Source: Streptomyces cinnamoneus (GTDB lineage: Bacteria > Actinomycetota > Actinomycetes > Streptomycetales > Streptomycetaceae). From it: a DNA stretch of 64,000 nt. Below, in pieces: positions 51,454 through 59,770 of this stretch (position 1 is its first letter; every line of letters starts with the position of its first letter). The translations under genes were made by a program, and so were the position numbers. The notes under the pieces are model-generated. The model saw only the letters and a program-made list of their open reading frames with translations. It made no database searches and was not told where the DNA came from. The DNA lies in NCBI RefSeq assembly GCF_014650495.1, contig NZ_BMVB01000014.1, positions 1 through 64,000 on the forward strand, read 5' to 3'.

Positions 51454-53301
51454 TCACCGGCAGGAAGTCGCGTTCCGGCGGCACCCGGTGGCATGGCCGC
51501 GCAGCCAGATCTCACAGCCGAGGGTGGCGTCCAGGGCGTCGGCCAGTCCGTGCGGGCTCGGGTGCACGGCGAGCAGCTCCGCGCGGAAGGCGGTCGTGTC
51601 GATCAGCCCCGCGCGGGCCAGCGCCGAGGTGTCGCAGAGGTCGAGGAGTGTGGCACGGTTCCGGCGCACGGCGTGGTGGAAGTCGGTGCTGTACTCCCCC
51701 TTGGTGGAACGGTCCAGCACGGTGGCGGTCACGATCGGGCGCAGCGCGTCGACGAGCACCGGTTTGTAGCGCCCGGGAGCGTTGCGTTCGGCGACCCGTA
51801 CGGACAGCGCCGCCTCGATGACGCAGTCGTCCAGGAAGGGTGCGGCGTACTCCAGGCCCTTGGCCGAGGTGAGACGGTCCAGCTGCGCTGTCCCGAGGGC
51901 GCCTGCCCGCACGCAGGCGAGCGCCATGTGCTGGCCGCGTTGCCGGGCGAGCGGTTCCGTGCCGGCGGTGGCGGCCTCGCGCAGGGCGTCCCGGGCGGTC
52001 CGTACCGCGTCGGGGGTCGCCCAGACCGGCATGCGCTGCTCCGTGCCCCAGGAGAGCGGGAGCGCGCGGGCGGCCTCGGCGAGGGAGGGAACCGGGCCGG
52101 TGAGGCCGTCCGCCCAGGCGGCCAGCCACTGGCTGAAGGAGCTGCGGTCGGCCAGGCCGCGCAGCACGGGCCAGAGCGGGCCCTGGAGGAAGGCTCGTTG
52201 TCGGCGGATGCGGGCGAGCGCTGCCAGCGGGTGGCTGCGAACGTAGTCGTGCAGGTGCTGGGGCATGGCGGTGAACAGCTCGTCTGCGGCGCCGCCCGTC
52301 ATGTGCAGGCGTGAGCCCCGGTCGGTCATCCACTGGGCGAGCGCCGCGATCCGGGCGGCATCGCGGGCCCACAGGCCGGGCTCTCCACCGGTGTCGGTCA
52401 CGTCGGCCAGGTCGCCGTACCAAAGGGGTGCGCGATCGACGTCGGACACCACGTGGTCCGCGGCGGGGAGTTCGGCCGTGGCGCGCTCGGCCCAGGCCGT
52501 GTCGTCGTTGCTCGCGTCGTGGCTTGCCCAACGCATCGTCACCAGGCGTGCGGTGCCGTCGCGGGCGGCGAGGAAGCAGAGGCTGGTGGAGTCCATGCCG
52601 CCGGAGAGGTCCGAGCTGATGGTGCCACCGGCCGCCGTACAGGATCCGACGGCGGCCTCCAGTGCCTGCCGTACGGCGTGGGTGCCTTCCGCAGCCGGCA
52701 GTTCCGGCTCGGGTACGGTCCACCAGCGGCGGGTGTGCGCGTGCCCGTCGGGCTCGATGACCAGACAGTCGTGAGGGCGGACCGTCTCGACGCCCCTCCA
52801 CATGCTCTGGGAGTCGAGGGGGTAGGGGGGTGGTGCGGAAAGCAGCCGCAAGGCGAGCGCCTTCTCGTCGAAGCTCGCCTCGGTGAGGACCGCGAGGGTG
52901 TCCGTCCTGCAGGCTCCGACCGTCGCTCGGCCGACTCGCGCGTGGTGAATCCGTCGCACCCCTGATGCGCTGCCGCGGACCGCGACCCGGCTGCCGATCG
53001 AGGCGGCCACATGGAAGCTGCCGGCCAGGCCCCGTACGGCCTGCTCCGTCTCCTCGACGTTTCGTACCCGCCCTAGTCCCACCGCGAGTTCCTCGGCGGT
53101 GACGGGACACCGTCCGATCACCGCGAGCCGCGCTGTCCCCGCCTCGGCGACCGTCACCCGCCCGTCGGGCCAGTCGCCCATCAGCCACGGCCGGCCCGAG
53201 GCGTGCTCAATAACGTGGGCGGCGCGGGGGCGCAGGCCCTGTACGGCGGGCTGGGCCACGTCACCGTCGGGGAGAACTGCGAACCACGTGTCGACGGTCA
53301 T
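51454..53301 (-). CDS. lasso peptide cyclase (asparagine synthetase-like, C protein)
   Basis: 615 residues from the ATG at 53301. N-terminal glutamine-hydrolase-like domain without a catalytic N-terminal Cys, then the ATP-pyrophosphatase domain with ISSDLSGGMDSTSLCFLA and LHMTGGAADELF. It adenylates the Glu9 side chain of the core and forms the bond to Gly1. Length is normal (about 600). Confidence 0.92.
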   Translation of the reverse strand: MTVDTWFAVLPDGDVAQPAVQGLRPRAAHVIEHASGRPWLMGDWPDGRVTVAEAGTARLAVIGRCPVTAEELAVGLGRVRNVEETEQAVRGLAGSFHVAASIGSRVAVRGSASGVRRIHHARVGRATVGACRTDTLAVLTEASFDEKALALRLLSAPPPYPLDSQSMWRGVETVRPHDCLVIEPDGHAHTRRWWTVPEPELPAAEGTHAVRQALEAAVGSCTAAGGTISSDLSGGMDSTSLCFLAARDGTARLVTMRWASHDASNDDTAWAERATAELPAADHVVSDVDRAPLWYGDLADVTDTGGEPGLWARDAARIAALAQWMTDRGSRLHMTGGAADELFTAMPQHLHDYVRSHPLAALARIRRQRAFLQGPLWPVLRGLADRSSFSQWLAAWADGLTGPVPSLAEAARALPLSWGTEQRMPVWATPDAVRTARDALREAATAGTEPLARQRGQHMALACVRAGALGTAQLDRLTSAKGLEYAAPFLDDCVIEAALSVRVAERNAPGRYKPVLVDALRPIVTATVLDRSTKGEYSTDFHHAVRRNRATLLDLCDTSALARAGLIDTTAFRAELLAVHPSPHGLADALDATLGCEIWLRGHATGCRRNATSCR

Positions 53302-53323
53302 GATGCGAACCCCTCTCCGGCTG

Positions 53324-53752
53324 TCACGACCGCTGCCGGGGCACGCTCGACACGACCATGATCCGGCTGTAGTACCCGGCCGGGAAGGGCTCGCCGACCG
53401 GCTCCCCGCCGACCTCGACCCAGGCGTGCGCACGGAACGGTTCTGTCCTTACGCCCGTGCACCAGTCGGGCCATGCCCCGCGCATCCGGCACAGCACGGC
53501 GGTTGCAACGGAGCGTTGCAGGCAGCCCTCCCCCGCACAGCGGGCGCTGACGGTGACCACCGCCTGCCGGGCGGCGAGTGCCTGTGCGGTGGCGGCCGGC
53601 CTGGCGCCGCGCCGCAGCAGGGTCAGTACGCGGCGGATGCGGCGGGGCGGCAGCTGGGCGATCGGCCGGGCGAGGGCGACCGCGAGGAGGGCGGGAAGCC
53701 GGTGGCGGAAAGCGATGCTTCCCGGGGCGGCCGGGACCATGGGCTGGCTCAT
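53324..53752 (-). CDS. lasso leader peptidase (transglutaminase-like, B2)
   Basis: 142 residues, coupled to B1 by ATGA. Catalytic Cys in GEGCLQRSVATA and His in FRAHAWVEV, with the acid in GEPVGEPFP; this is the Cys-His-Asp/Glu arrangement of lasso B2 proteases, which remove the leader. The N-terminal helix carries RLPALLAVALARPIAQLPP. Confidence 0.9.
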   Translation of the reverse strand: MSQPMVPAAPGSIAFRHRLPALLAVALARPIAQLPPRRIRRVLTLLRRGARPAATAQALAARQAVVTVSARCAGEGCLQRSVATAVLCRMRGAWPDWCTGVRTEPFRAHAWVEVGGEPVGEPFPAGYYSRIMVVSSVPRQRS

Positions 53753-54012
53753 GCCGTCACCACCAGGCGGGCCCGGTGCAGCGAGGCGACCAGGGTGGCC
53801 ACGTCGTCGGCCGCCTGCTCCGTGGCTACCTGCGGATACCGCTCGGCGAGCCGACGGGCGGCCTCTTGCGGGGGCACGCCGTCGAGCAGTGCGCTGAGGA
53901 CGAGGGCAGCGGTGCCGTTCAACTGCCAATAGCGTCCGGTCGCTTCGTCGAGGAGCACCATGCCGTGGTCGGCGCGCGTCGTGGACACCCACGGCTGGAG
54001 GGCGAGGGTCAT
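53749..54012 (-). CDS. lasso RiPP recognition element (PqqD-like, B1)
   Basis: 87 residues: VSTTRADHGMVLLDEATGRY then WQLNGTAALVLSALLDG, and RLAERYPQV ... DDVATLVASLHRARLV. This is the winged-helix RRE that binds the YxxP...G leader motif and delivers it to B2 and C. The start ATGA overlaps the stop of a short upstream frame. Confidence 0.9.
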   Translation of the reverse strand: MTLALQPWVSTTRADHGMVLLDEATGRYWQLNGTAALVLSALLDGVPPQEAARRLAERYPQVATEQAADDVATLVASLHRARLVVTA

Positions 54013-54188
54013 GGCTTTCCCGGGCGCCGCCGGGGCGTTCGGTTCCGGTCCCCAGGAATGCGCTGCGCGTGGTCCCGAAGTGTCCAGCGGTGCACAGCTG
54101 TCGTCGCTCTCACGGAAGGCCCCCCGGTTCTCGCCGTGTGCTCGCGCTTCGCGATCCGCCAGCGCAGCGCTGCGAACCAGAATTCCAT
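54009..54188 (-). CDS. possible small coupled ORF upstream of lasso B1
   Basis: 59 codons from the ATG at 54188, beginning MEFWFAALRWRIAKREHTAR. Its TGA overlaps the B1 start (ATGA), as real coupled genes do. The C-terminal half is Arg/Pro-rich and resembles chance coding, and there is no clear ribosome site. Real gene or accident cannot be decided. Confidence 0.3.
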   Translation of the reverse strand: MEFWFAALRWRIAKREHTARTGGPSVRATTAVHRWTLRDHAQRIPGDRNRTPRRRPGKP

Positions 54189-54695
54189 GAGTAAGGCCGG
54201 AGAGTGGCCTTTGTCCCCCAAAAGAGTGGGATGTGCGATAAGCAGACATAAGCCCGGCGATTGCCCCGACGGCCCGGTCGCGGTCTTCCTGCGCGGTTTC
54301 ACGCCATCGTCACCGCCCTCGTCACAGTCTCGCGCGGACGACCGGCCGGACGGGCAGGTGGTCAAGGAGACGGTCAGGCGGCGGACCACGCTCGTGTCCG
54401 CCCGGCTGCCGGACGGCGCGCCTGCACCATCACCCCTCGGCCGGGACCGTGGGCACCGGCTGAGGGAAGTTGACGCAAAACCTTCGCTTTGCCGGCCTTT
54501 GGCTTCTTCTTGACCGCGAGTTGCCGGTAGCGTCCGGCCCTGGTCGGTGATCCCGATCAGGGCCGATCACGCTCGGGGCGTTCCGTACCGGACGCGTTTC
54601 CGTGCCCAGGGCCGCGCAAGGGGGTTGGGGTCGGCCCGCCCAGCACGTCATCTGCTCGTCGGCTCCCGCGAGCCGTTGATGTCACCGGAGGATGC
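54189..54695. other. ~500 bp without a supported gene
   Basis: This gap should hold the promoter of the lasso operon (towards 54012) and the divergent promoter of the secreted protein at 54696. I see no regulator, ABC exporter or isopeptidase gene for the lasso locus here or elsewhere in the window. Confidence 0.45.
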
Positions 54696-55475
54696 ATGCC
54701 TGCCCGTATCGCCACCGCAATCGCCACGTGCACGCTGAGTCTCGGAGCCCTCGCCTCCGGGGCAGGCGCCGCCACGGCAGCGCCCTCGGGTCCCGCCGCC
54801 GTCAGACCCGCCGACGGCGCGTCGGCTTCCCCCCAGTCGGCGGTCGACGCGCGCGTCGCGGCCGTGGACCGGTGCAGCTACCAGGTGGTCCGCTCCGACG
54901 ACTCCCGCTACGTCTACTCCGTGAGCGGGGTCATCGGCGGCGGCACCCGTGAGCTGCCGGTCCAGAAGGAGGACTTCGTGAGGTTCTCCGGCGGCTGGCA
55001 GACGGTCGTCCAGGTCGACGCGTGTGCGGGCGGGCAGGGTCAGGCCCCCACCGCGCTCCGCGTCACGGGCAAGCTGGAGAACCCCGAGGGTTACGACCCG
55101 TCCGTGCCGCGGACCATCCGCAGCGACTACCTCAAGCCCGCCGCCTCCTCGGTGATCCCGACGGCGCCGGCGCTGACGTCCGTCGACCGCCTCGACGCCG
55201 CCACCGTCCGTGTCACGTGGAAGCCGGCGCAGGGCAACCCGGACCAGGTCATGCTGATGGAGCGCAAGCCCTTCTACAGCAGCGAGGTCGGCATATGGCA
55301 TCCCTACACGTTTCAGCGGGACGTCCCGGCCGGCGCCACCTCAATGGACCGCAAGCTGGAGCGTCATCCCGACATCCCGCCGACCGGCCGCACGCACGCC
55401 TACTGGATGCGCGTGGTCAAGGACGGGTTCGTCAGCGACCTGCGCGCCGAAAAGCCGACCACGGTCGAGCCGTAA
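54696..55475 (+). CDS. secreted protein with fibronectin III-like domain
   Basis: 259 residues from the ATG at 54696 (CCGGAGGATGC). Signal peptide RIATAIATCTLSLGALASGA, an N-terminal beta domain with two Cys (VDRCSYQVV and VDACAGGQG), then an FN3-like module (SVDRLDAATVRVTWKPAQGN then PDQVMLMERK ... HAYWMRVVKDGFVSDL). Extracellular; binding partner unknown. Confidence 0.75.
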   Translation: MPARIATAIATCTLSLGALASGAGAATAAPSGPAAVRPADGASASPQSAVDARVAAVDRCSYQVVRSDDSRYVYSVSGVIGGGTRELPVQKEDFVRFSGGWQTVVQVDACAGGQGQAPTALRVTGKLENPEGYDPSVPRTIRSDYLKPAASSVIPTAPALTSVDRLDAATVRVTWKPAQGNPDQVMLMERKPFYSSEVGIWHPYTFQRDVPAGATSMDRKLERHPDIPPTGRTHAYWMRVVKDGFVSDLRAEKPTTVEP

Positions 55476-55528
55476 CCGTCCGGCGACAACTGCCGCGGTC
55501 TGCGACACGGCGTTCCGCGCTGCTTCCA

Positions 55529-57127
55529 TCAGGGGCGTACCGAACCGGTGATTGCGGCGAGGGCCTGGTGGAGGGTGGAACCGCTCGGTGGGCGGTCGCA
55601 CCAGCGGGCGCCGATGTGGCCGTCCGGCCGGACGAGTAGTGCCCCGTGCGGGCGAAGGCCACAGCGTTCGGCGTGCTTGCCGGGAAGGGCCTCGATGCGT
55701 ACCGGCCATGGTGCCGTGGTGTGCCGCTCCCAGTGAGTGGGGTCCGGGGTGAGCAGGGTGAACCATTCGCCGAAGGCGTCGAGCGTGGAGCGGTTGTGCG
55801 AGAGCCAGAGGTGGGGCATGCGGTGCCCTGGCTTTGCGGTGGGGACATAGTCCGTGCCGGTGTCGGGTGGCTCGGGTGAGGCGCTGCTGTCGGTGCCGTC
55901 GGTGCTGTCGGTGCCGTCGGTGAGGACGGCGTCGGAGTGGTAGGTGACACCGAGCACGAGGCCGAGTTGGGCGAAGTACCGGTCCGACCAGGGAAGTTCC
56001 ATCGGGGGTGGGGTTGCTCCGCTGGTGGTTCGGAGCTGTTCCCGGCGCTGGTTGTGCACTCGCACCATGAGGTGGGTGTTGGCCACCGCTTGGCGGAGAG
56101 TCCGGTGGGCGACGGGGTGTCGTTCCGTCTCGTAGGTGTGGAGCAGCTTCGCGTCGGCCCACCCGTGGAGAACGCCCGCCAGTTTCCAGCACAGGTTGTG
56201 CGCATCGGCGATGCCGGCGTTCATGCCCATGCCGCCGACGATGGGGATCGCGTGCGCGGCATCGCCGGCCAGCAGGATCCGTCCGTGGCGAAGGCGTTCG
56301 GCGACGAACGCGTTCATCACCCAGTGCTGGACCCGCAACACCTCGGCCTGTACGTCGGCGCCGGGGCCGAGGGCACGCGCGACGAGGCCGGGCCAGTCGG
56401 GGCGCGCAGCGTCTTCGGGTGTGGGAACGAACCAGGCCCAGCCCCCTTCGGGGTAGAGCGGGGCGAACAGGCCGTGCGCGGTGAAGTAGACCCCGGCGGG
56501 CCGGTCGGCGCACCAGCGGTCGAGATCGGCGTTGAACACGACGGTGGTGAAGCCCCCCATCGCTCCGGGGCCAGTGGTGTCGATTCCCAGCCGTTGGCGG
56601 ACGGTGGAGTTCGCGCCGTCGGTGGCGAGCACATAGCGGGCGCGGACGCGGGTCTCTTCACCGCTTTGGTGGTCGACGAGCACGGCCACGACGCTCCCGG
56701 CTTCTTCGGTCAGGTCGATGAGCTCGACCCCGAACCGCATCGGTGCGTCTGTTGCGGCGAGCAGGGTGGGCTCCAACCGGTCCTGCGAGGTGACTGCGCC
56801 GATCACGGGGGTCTCGGGTACCGGCGCGTTGATCCCGATCATCGCCGCTGTGGCGAAGTCGTGGGCGTGCAGGGTGTCGCGAAAGCGGATGCGGCCGTAC
56901 TCCGGCCGGAAGGCGTTGGCCGTGATCTCGGCGGCGAGCCCGAGCTGGCGATAGATCTCCATCGAGCGCACGTTGACCAGCCGGGACCGGGGGAAGGGTG
57001 AGAGTTCGCTGTGTTTCTCGACCAGCAATGCCTGCACGCCCCAGCGTGCCAGTAGCGCTCGGGCGGTGAGTCCGACCGGTCCGCCACCCACGATCAGTAC
57101 CGGAACCTCGCCGTTTGCTACGGGCAT
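55529..57127 (-). CDS. FAD-dependent aromatic-type monooxygenase
   Basis: 532 residues from the ATG at 57127. GxGxxG in VLIVGGGPVGLTARALLARW, DG motif in LATDGANSTVRQRLGI, GD motif in LLAGDAAHAIPIVGGMGMN then AGIADAHNLCWKLAG. The C-terminal thioredoxin-like domain is typical of PheA/TfdB and polyketide hydroxylases. A low-complexity TDGTDSTDGTDS insert lies near residue 410. Class A flavin hydroxylase; substrate unknown, with no PKS or catabolic genes nearby. Confidence 0.88.
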   Translation of the reverse strand: MPVANGEVPVLIVGGGPVGLTARALLARWGVQALLVEKHSELSPFPRSRLVNVRSMEIYRQLGLAAEITANAFRPEYGRIRFRDTLHAHDFATAAMIGINAPVPETPVIGAVTSQDRLEPTLLAATDAPMRFGVELIDLTEEAGSVVAVLVDHQSGEETRVRARYVLATDGANSTVRQRLGIDTTGPGAMGGFTTVVFNADLDRWCADRPAGVYFTAHGLFAPLYPEGGWAWFVPTPEDAARPDWPGLVARALGPGADVQAEVLRVQHWVMNAFVAERLRHGRILLAGDAAHAIPIVGGMGMNAGIADAHNLCWKLAGVLHGWADAKLLHTYETERHPVAHRTLRQAVANTHLMVRVHNQRREQLRTTSGATPPPMELPWSDRYFAQLGLVLGVTYHSDAVLTDGTDSTDGTDSSASPEPPDTGTDYVPTAKPGHRMPHLWLSHNRSTLDAFGEWFTLLTPDPTHWERHTTAPWPVRIEALPGKHAERCGLRPHGALLVRPDGHIGARWCDRPPSGSTLHQALAAITGSVRP

Positions 57128-57354
57128 GCCGACCTCACGTTCTCCGCAGCCGGCCGGCCACGGGTCCCGCCCTGGTAACCGGTGGCCATCATCTCGTCCG
57201 TCGATGCATTGGCCGCATCGACGATGCCCTGAACCGCCATGAGATCCATCTTCCGCGCCCGGCGGCCGACCGCAATGCCCGCGCGGGGTGAGCACGGCCA
57301 GGTGGGGGCATGAGCCTGAGACACGCGACGCCGGCCTGCAGCCGTGACCGGCGC

Positions 57355-58935
57355 TCAGTCCTCCCAGGGCCAGTGGGCGTCCCGGCCGCTTTCCAGCAGC
57401 GGCACCATGCGGAACGCCGCGTCCGTGAGCCCGCCGAACGTGTGCCGGTCGGCGGATCCGGAGGGGCCGTGGCCGGGCCGGTATCCGGCCAGGTTCCAGG
57501 TGTAGACCGGAATGTGGGCCGGGACCTGCTCGGTCGGGTCGCCCGCGTAGTGGTAGGAGGCCTGTTCGTCGGTGACGATCAGGACCCGGTCGTGGCCGCG
57601 GTAGTGCCGGCGCACAGCCTCGGTGGTGTCGGTGCCGCCGAGGTTTCCGAAACGTTCCAGCACCGTGAGAACCGACTCGCCCTTGCGGTAGGCCACCGGT
57701 GCGCTGGTAGTACCGAACTCGACGAGGTCGGCGTCTGCGGCGCGCAGGGCGACGGCCGTGCCGAAGATGGCGGCGGCGTCGGCGCGGTTGAGCTGGGACC
57801 GGTCGGACAGCGGCGACCACATGGAACCGGAGCGGTCGACCAGGATCAGTGTCCGGCCGCGGAGTGCGGGCACGTTTGCCAGCGAGTGGCCGAGTGCCTG
57901 CTCCAGCGGGTAGGCCCAGCGCAGCGAGGGGGCGTGCTGGTACGCGGACAGGTAGCGGAAGGGGAACTGCCGGGACCGGGCGACCTCCGCCGGGTCGGCC
58001 ATCCGGGCCGCCGCCTGCTGGGCGACCTCGTCGCGGACGCCGGACTCGTCGAAGTTCCGCAGGTTGCGGACCAGGGCCATGGTGCCCATGGAGGGGATGA
58101 CGGCCTCCCAGGCCGCCGCGTCCATCGGACCCTGCAGCCAGCCCGCCAGGGCCTCCCAGGTCATCCCCGCCTCGGCCAGCCGCTCGGCGGCGCCGGGCCC
58201 CGTGACCAGGGCGCGGCGTTCGGCGAGGGGAACGGCCATCAGTGCGCGGTGGGCGGTGAGGGTGCGGTCGCAGACGGGCGGCTGGGCGGAGTCCGGATTG
58301 TGGCGGCGGTCCAGGGCGTACTGGAACAGGGCGCCCTGCCAGGGCTTTTCCGGGTCGGGCGTGGGGTGGACGAGGTTGAGGACGTCACCGAAGCGGTAGC
58401 CCTTGGACGCGGTGTCGTACTTCAGGAGGTTGCGGCCGGTGTAGAGACGGCGCACGGCGTCGGCGATGCCCCGCTTGACCGGCTTGGGTACGTTCCGCCC
58501 GTACGTGGAGGTCCAGTACGCCAGGATCTCGCCGGGCTCGTCGGCACGGCGCAGCACGAAGTCGATGACCTGGCGGTTGGTGGGGCCGTCCGTTGCGCCG
58601 GCGTCGAGACGGGCCTTGACGTACTCGGCGGCGCCGACGAGGGAGGCGGTGCGCATCTGCCCGTCGCCGCGCAGCCAGCGGAGAAGACCGGCGGTCCAGG
58701 CCGGGTCCACGACGGCGAGCTTGCGCACGAGCGCCGCAAAGCGGTCGTCACGGCCGGCGGCGCTCTCGTGGTAGGTCTGCTGGGAGACGAAGTTGGCGAC
58801 CGCGAGCAGGAACAGCTCGGAGCGCTCGTCGCGCAGGTGCCCCTTGCCTCCGAGGTGGGTGCAGGTGCGCCCGGCGGTGGCAACGGGCGAGGCAGGACTG
58901 ACCTTCTTGGATGTGCGGGCGTTGAAGCGCGCCAT
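57355..58935 (-). CDS. rsr: TROVE-domain Ro60 orthologue
   Basis: 526 residues. The HEAT-like TROVE ring domain occupies about 1-340 (SELFLLAVANFVSQQTYHES, MRTASLVGAAEYVKARLDAG, YALDRRHNPDSAQPPVCDRT). A von Willebrand A domain with an intact MIDAS follows (LILVDRSGSMWSPLSDRSQL, then LGGTDTTEA, then VLIVTDEQASYHY). Ro60/Rsr binds Y RNAs on its outer surface and misfolded RNA ends in the ring. Here three Y-RNA-like genes lie directly upstream on the same strand. Confidence 0.92.
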   Translation of the reverse strand: MARFNARTSKKVSPASPVATAGRTCTHLGGKGHLRDERSELFLLAVANFVSQQTYHESAAGRDDRFAALVRKLAVVDPAWTAGLLRWLRGDGQMRTASLVGAAEYVKARLDAGATDGPTNRQVIDFVLRRADEPGEILAYWTSTYGRNVPKPVKRGIADAVRRLYTGRNLLKYDTASKGYRFGDVLNLVHPTPDPEKPWQGALFQYALDRRHNPDSAQPPVCDRTLTAHRALMAVPLAERRALVTGPGAAERLAEAGMTWEALAGWLQGPMDAAAWEAVIPSMGTMALVRNLRNFDESGVRDEVAQQAAARMADPAEVARSRQFPFRYLSAYQHAPSLRWAYPLEQALGHSLANVPALRGRTLILVDRSGSMWSPLSDRSQLNRADAAAIFGTAVALRAADADLVEFGTTSAPVAYRKGESVLTVLERFGNLGGTDTTEAVRRHYRGHDRVLIVTDEQASYHYAGDPTEQVPAHIPVYTWNLAGYRPGHGPSGSADRHTFGGLTDAAFRMVPLLESGRDAHWPWED

Positions 58936-58970
58936 GTGAATTCCCCCGAATTCATGCGGGGAAGCACGGC

Positions 58971-59116
58971 AAAGGGGCGTCCGAGATCACGGGTCGGCGA
59001 CGGTACACGACAGCTGCTCTGCCTGACTGAGCTACACCAGCCCGAAGCTGGGACGGGATTCGAACCCGCGACCCGCTGTTCCCAGAAGTAACCGTCATCT
59101 GCGCACCGGACGCCCC
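58971..59116 (-). ncRNA. Y-RNA-like ncRNA, module 3 (YrlA-type)
   Basis: A 10-bp closing stem GGGGCGTCCG/CGGACGCCCC, then conserved strands CCGGTGCGC and TGATCTCGG. Next a GACGGT/ACCGTC helix opens into a tRNA-like part: T-arm GCGGG-TTCGAAT-CCCGT (T-loop at 59058-59064), an acceptor-like stem CCAGC closed by TTCGG, and a D-arm GCTC-AGTCAGGCA-GAGC (59016-59032). The 3' half comes before the 5' half, so it is a circularly permuted tRNA mimic, as expected of YrlA. The downstream edge lies about 35 nt before the TROVE start. Confidence 0.8.
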
Positions 59117-59121
59117 GATGC

Positions 59122-59205
59122 CACGCCTCCCGAGTTCAAAAGTGGCCACGGCATGGGATTCGATCGCAACGAAGTAGCCGTGGCCCGCGCACCGGGAGGT
59201 GCGTG
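59122..59205 (-). ncRNA. Y-RNA-like ncRNA, module 2 (short)
   Basis: Long closing stem CACGC-a-CCTCCCG with CGGGAGGCGTG, followed by the same CCGGTGCGC strand and GAACTCGGG partner as its neighbours. An inner hairpin GGCCACGGC/GCCGTGGCC carries TACTTC and a T-loop-like GATCGAATCCC. It lacks a D-arm, so the tRNA mimic is reduced. Confidence 0.65.
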
Positions 59206-59215
59206 AAGCTTGGGT

Positions 59216-59351
59216 GTCCAGAGATCGAAGCGGCGGAACCGACAAGGTGCTCTGCCTGCTGAGCTACGCCGGCCTGTGGTACCGGCGGCGGGACTCGAAC
59301 CCGCGACCGCCCGATTATGAGTCGAAGTAGGTCCTGCCTTCGCACCTGGAC
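59216..59351 (-). ncRNA. Y-RNA-like ncRNA, module 1 (YrlA-type)
   Basis: Closing stem GTCCAG/CTGGAC with GGTGCG and GATCTC on the inner strands, then GGCGG/CCGCC, T-arm GCGGG-TTCGAGT-CCCGC (loop at 59293-59299), acceptor CGCCGGT/GCCGGCG (7 bp with one G-U) joined by the loop ACCACAG, the TA linker and D-arm GCTC-AGCAGGCA-GAGC (59249-59264). Read linearly, a tRNA 3' half precedes a tRNA 5' half, so tRNA finders may call fragments here. A promoter ends 7 nt before it. Confidence 0.8.
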
Positions 59352-59358
59352 GTCGACG

Positions 59359-59389
59359 ACTATAGGAGTACAGGCGTACGTGCCGCCAA
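59359..59389 (-). promoter_or_regulatory. promoter of the Y-RNA/TROVE unit
   Basis: On the minus strand TTGGCG (59384-59389), 19 bp, then TATAGT (59359-59364). The predicted start, 7 nt after the -10, is G59351, the first base of Y-RNA module 1. Confidence 0.6.
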
Positions 59390-59433
59390 GGTTTTTTCGT
59401 CCCCCTGCCGTCATGGGGGCTTGCGCGAAGAAG

Positions 59434-59476
59434 CCGCGTGTTCCGCCCTCGTGCGGGAGGGGGGCGGAACACGCGG
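59434..59476 (-). terminator. terminator of the chaplin gene
   Basis: CCGCGTGTTCCGCCC (59434-59448) and its perfect inverted copy (59462-59476), 60 nt after the chaplin stop. Confidence 0.7.
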
Positions 59477-59536
59477 CCGGGTGCGGGTGCGGTGCCTCAC
59501 CCGCTGCGTCCTCGGCGGCTGGAACCAGGACGCTCG

Positions 59537-59770
59537 TTACTTGTTGACGAGCACGTTGCCGTAGGAGGAGTTGGCGACGCCGACGACCGAGACCGTGTTC
59601 CCGCCGACGTTCGGGGAGACGTGCGGCGCGACCTGGACGACGTTGCCGGCGGCGACGCCCGGCGACTTGGCTGCGGCGCCCTGGGCACCGTCGGCGACGG
59701 CCGCGGTGGCTCCTGCGCCGAGGGCGGCGGCGGCCATCACGGTCACGGCGGCGGCGTTACGCATGCTCAT
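59537..59770 (-). CDS. short chaplin without cysteines (ChpE-like)
   Basis: 77 residues from the ATG at 59770 (GGAGAGA upstream; another ATG two codons later). Signal peptide NAAAVTVMAAAALGAGATAA then AVADGAQG, followed by one chaplin domain: SPGVAAGNVVQVAPHVSPNV then GGNTVSVVGVANSSYGNVLV. The two Cys of ordinary chaplins are replaced by Gly and Leu, as in the ChpE type. Chaplins assemble as amyloid fibrils on aerial hyphae and lower surface tension. Confidence 0.85.
   Translation of the reverse strand: MSMRNAAAVTVMAAAALGAGATAAVADGAQGAAAKSPGVAAGNVVQVAPHVSPNVGGNTVSVVGVANSSYGNVLVNK

Noticed and set aside
57128..57354. Short minus-strand frame with DLMAVQGIVDAANASTDEMM between the monooxygenase and TROVE genes
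   Set aside because: It looks somewhat protein-like, but has no ribosome site, no family and only about 43 codons before it enters poor sequence.
57310..59091. 593-codon plus-strand ORF opposite the TROVE gene
   Set aside because: Antisense shadow; it runs straight through the Y-RNA region and has no recognisable domain.
59000..59310. Ordinary tRNA genes
   Set aside because: T-arms and D-arms are present, but the 3' half precedes the 5' half, the acceptor strands are joined by a loop, and no normal anticodon arm can be drawn. Y-RNA-type mimics upstream of a Ro60 gene explain this better.
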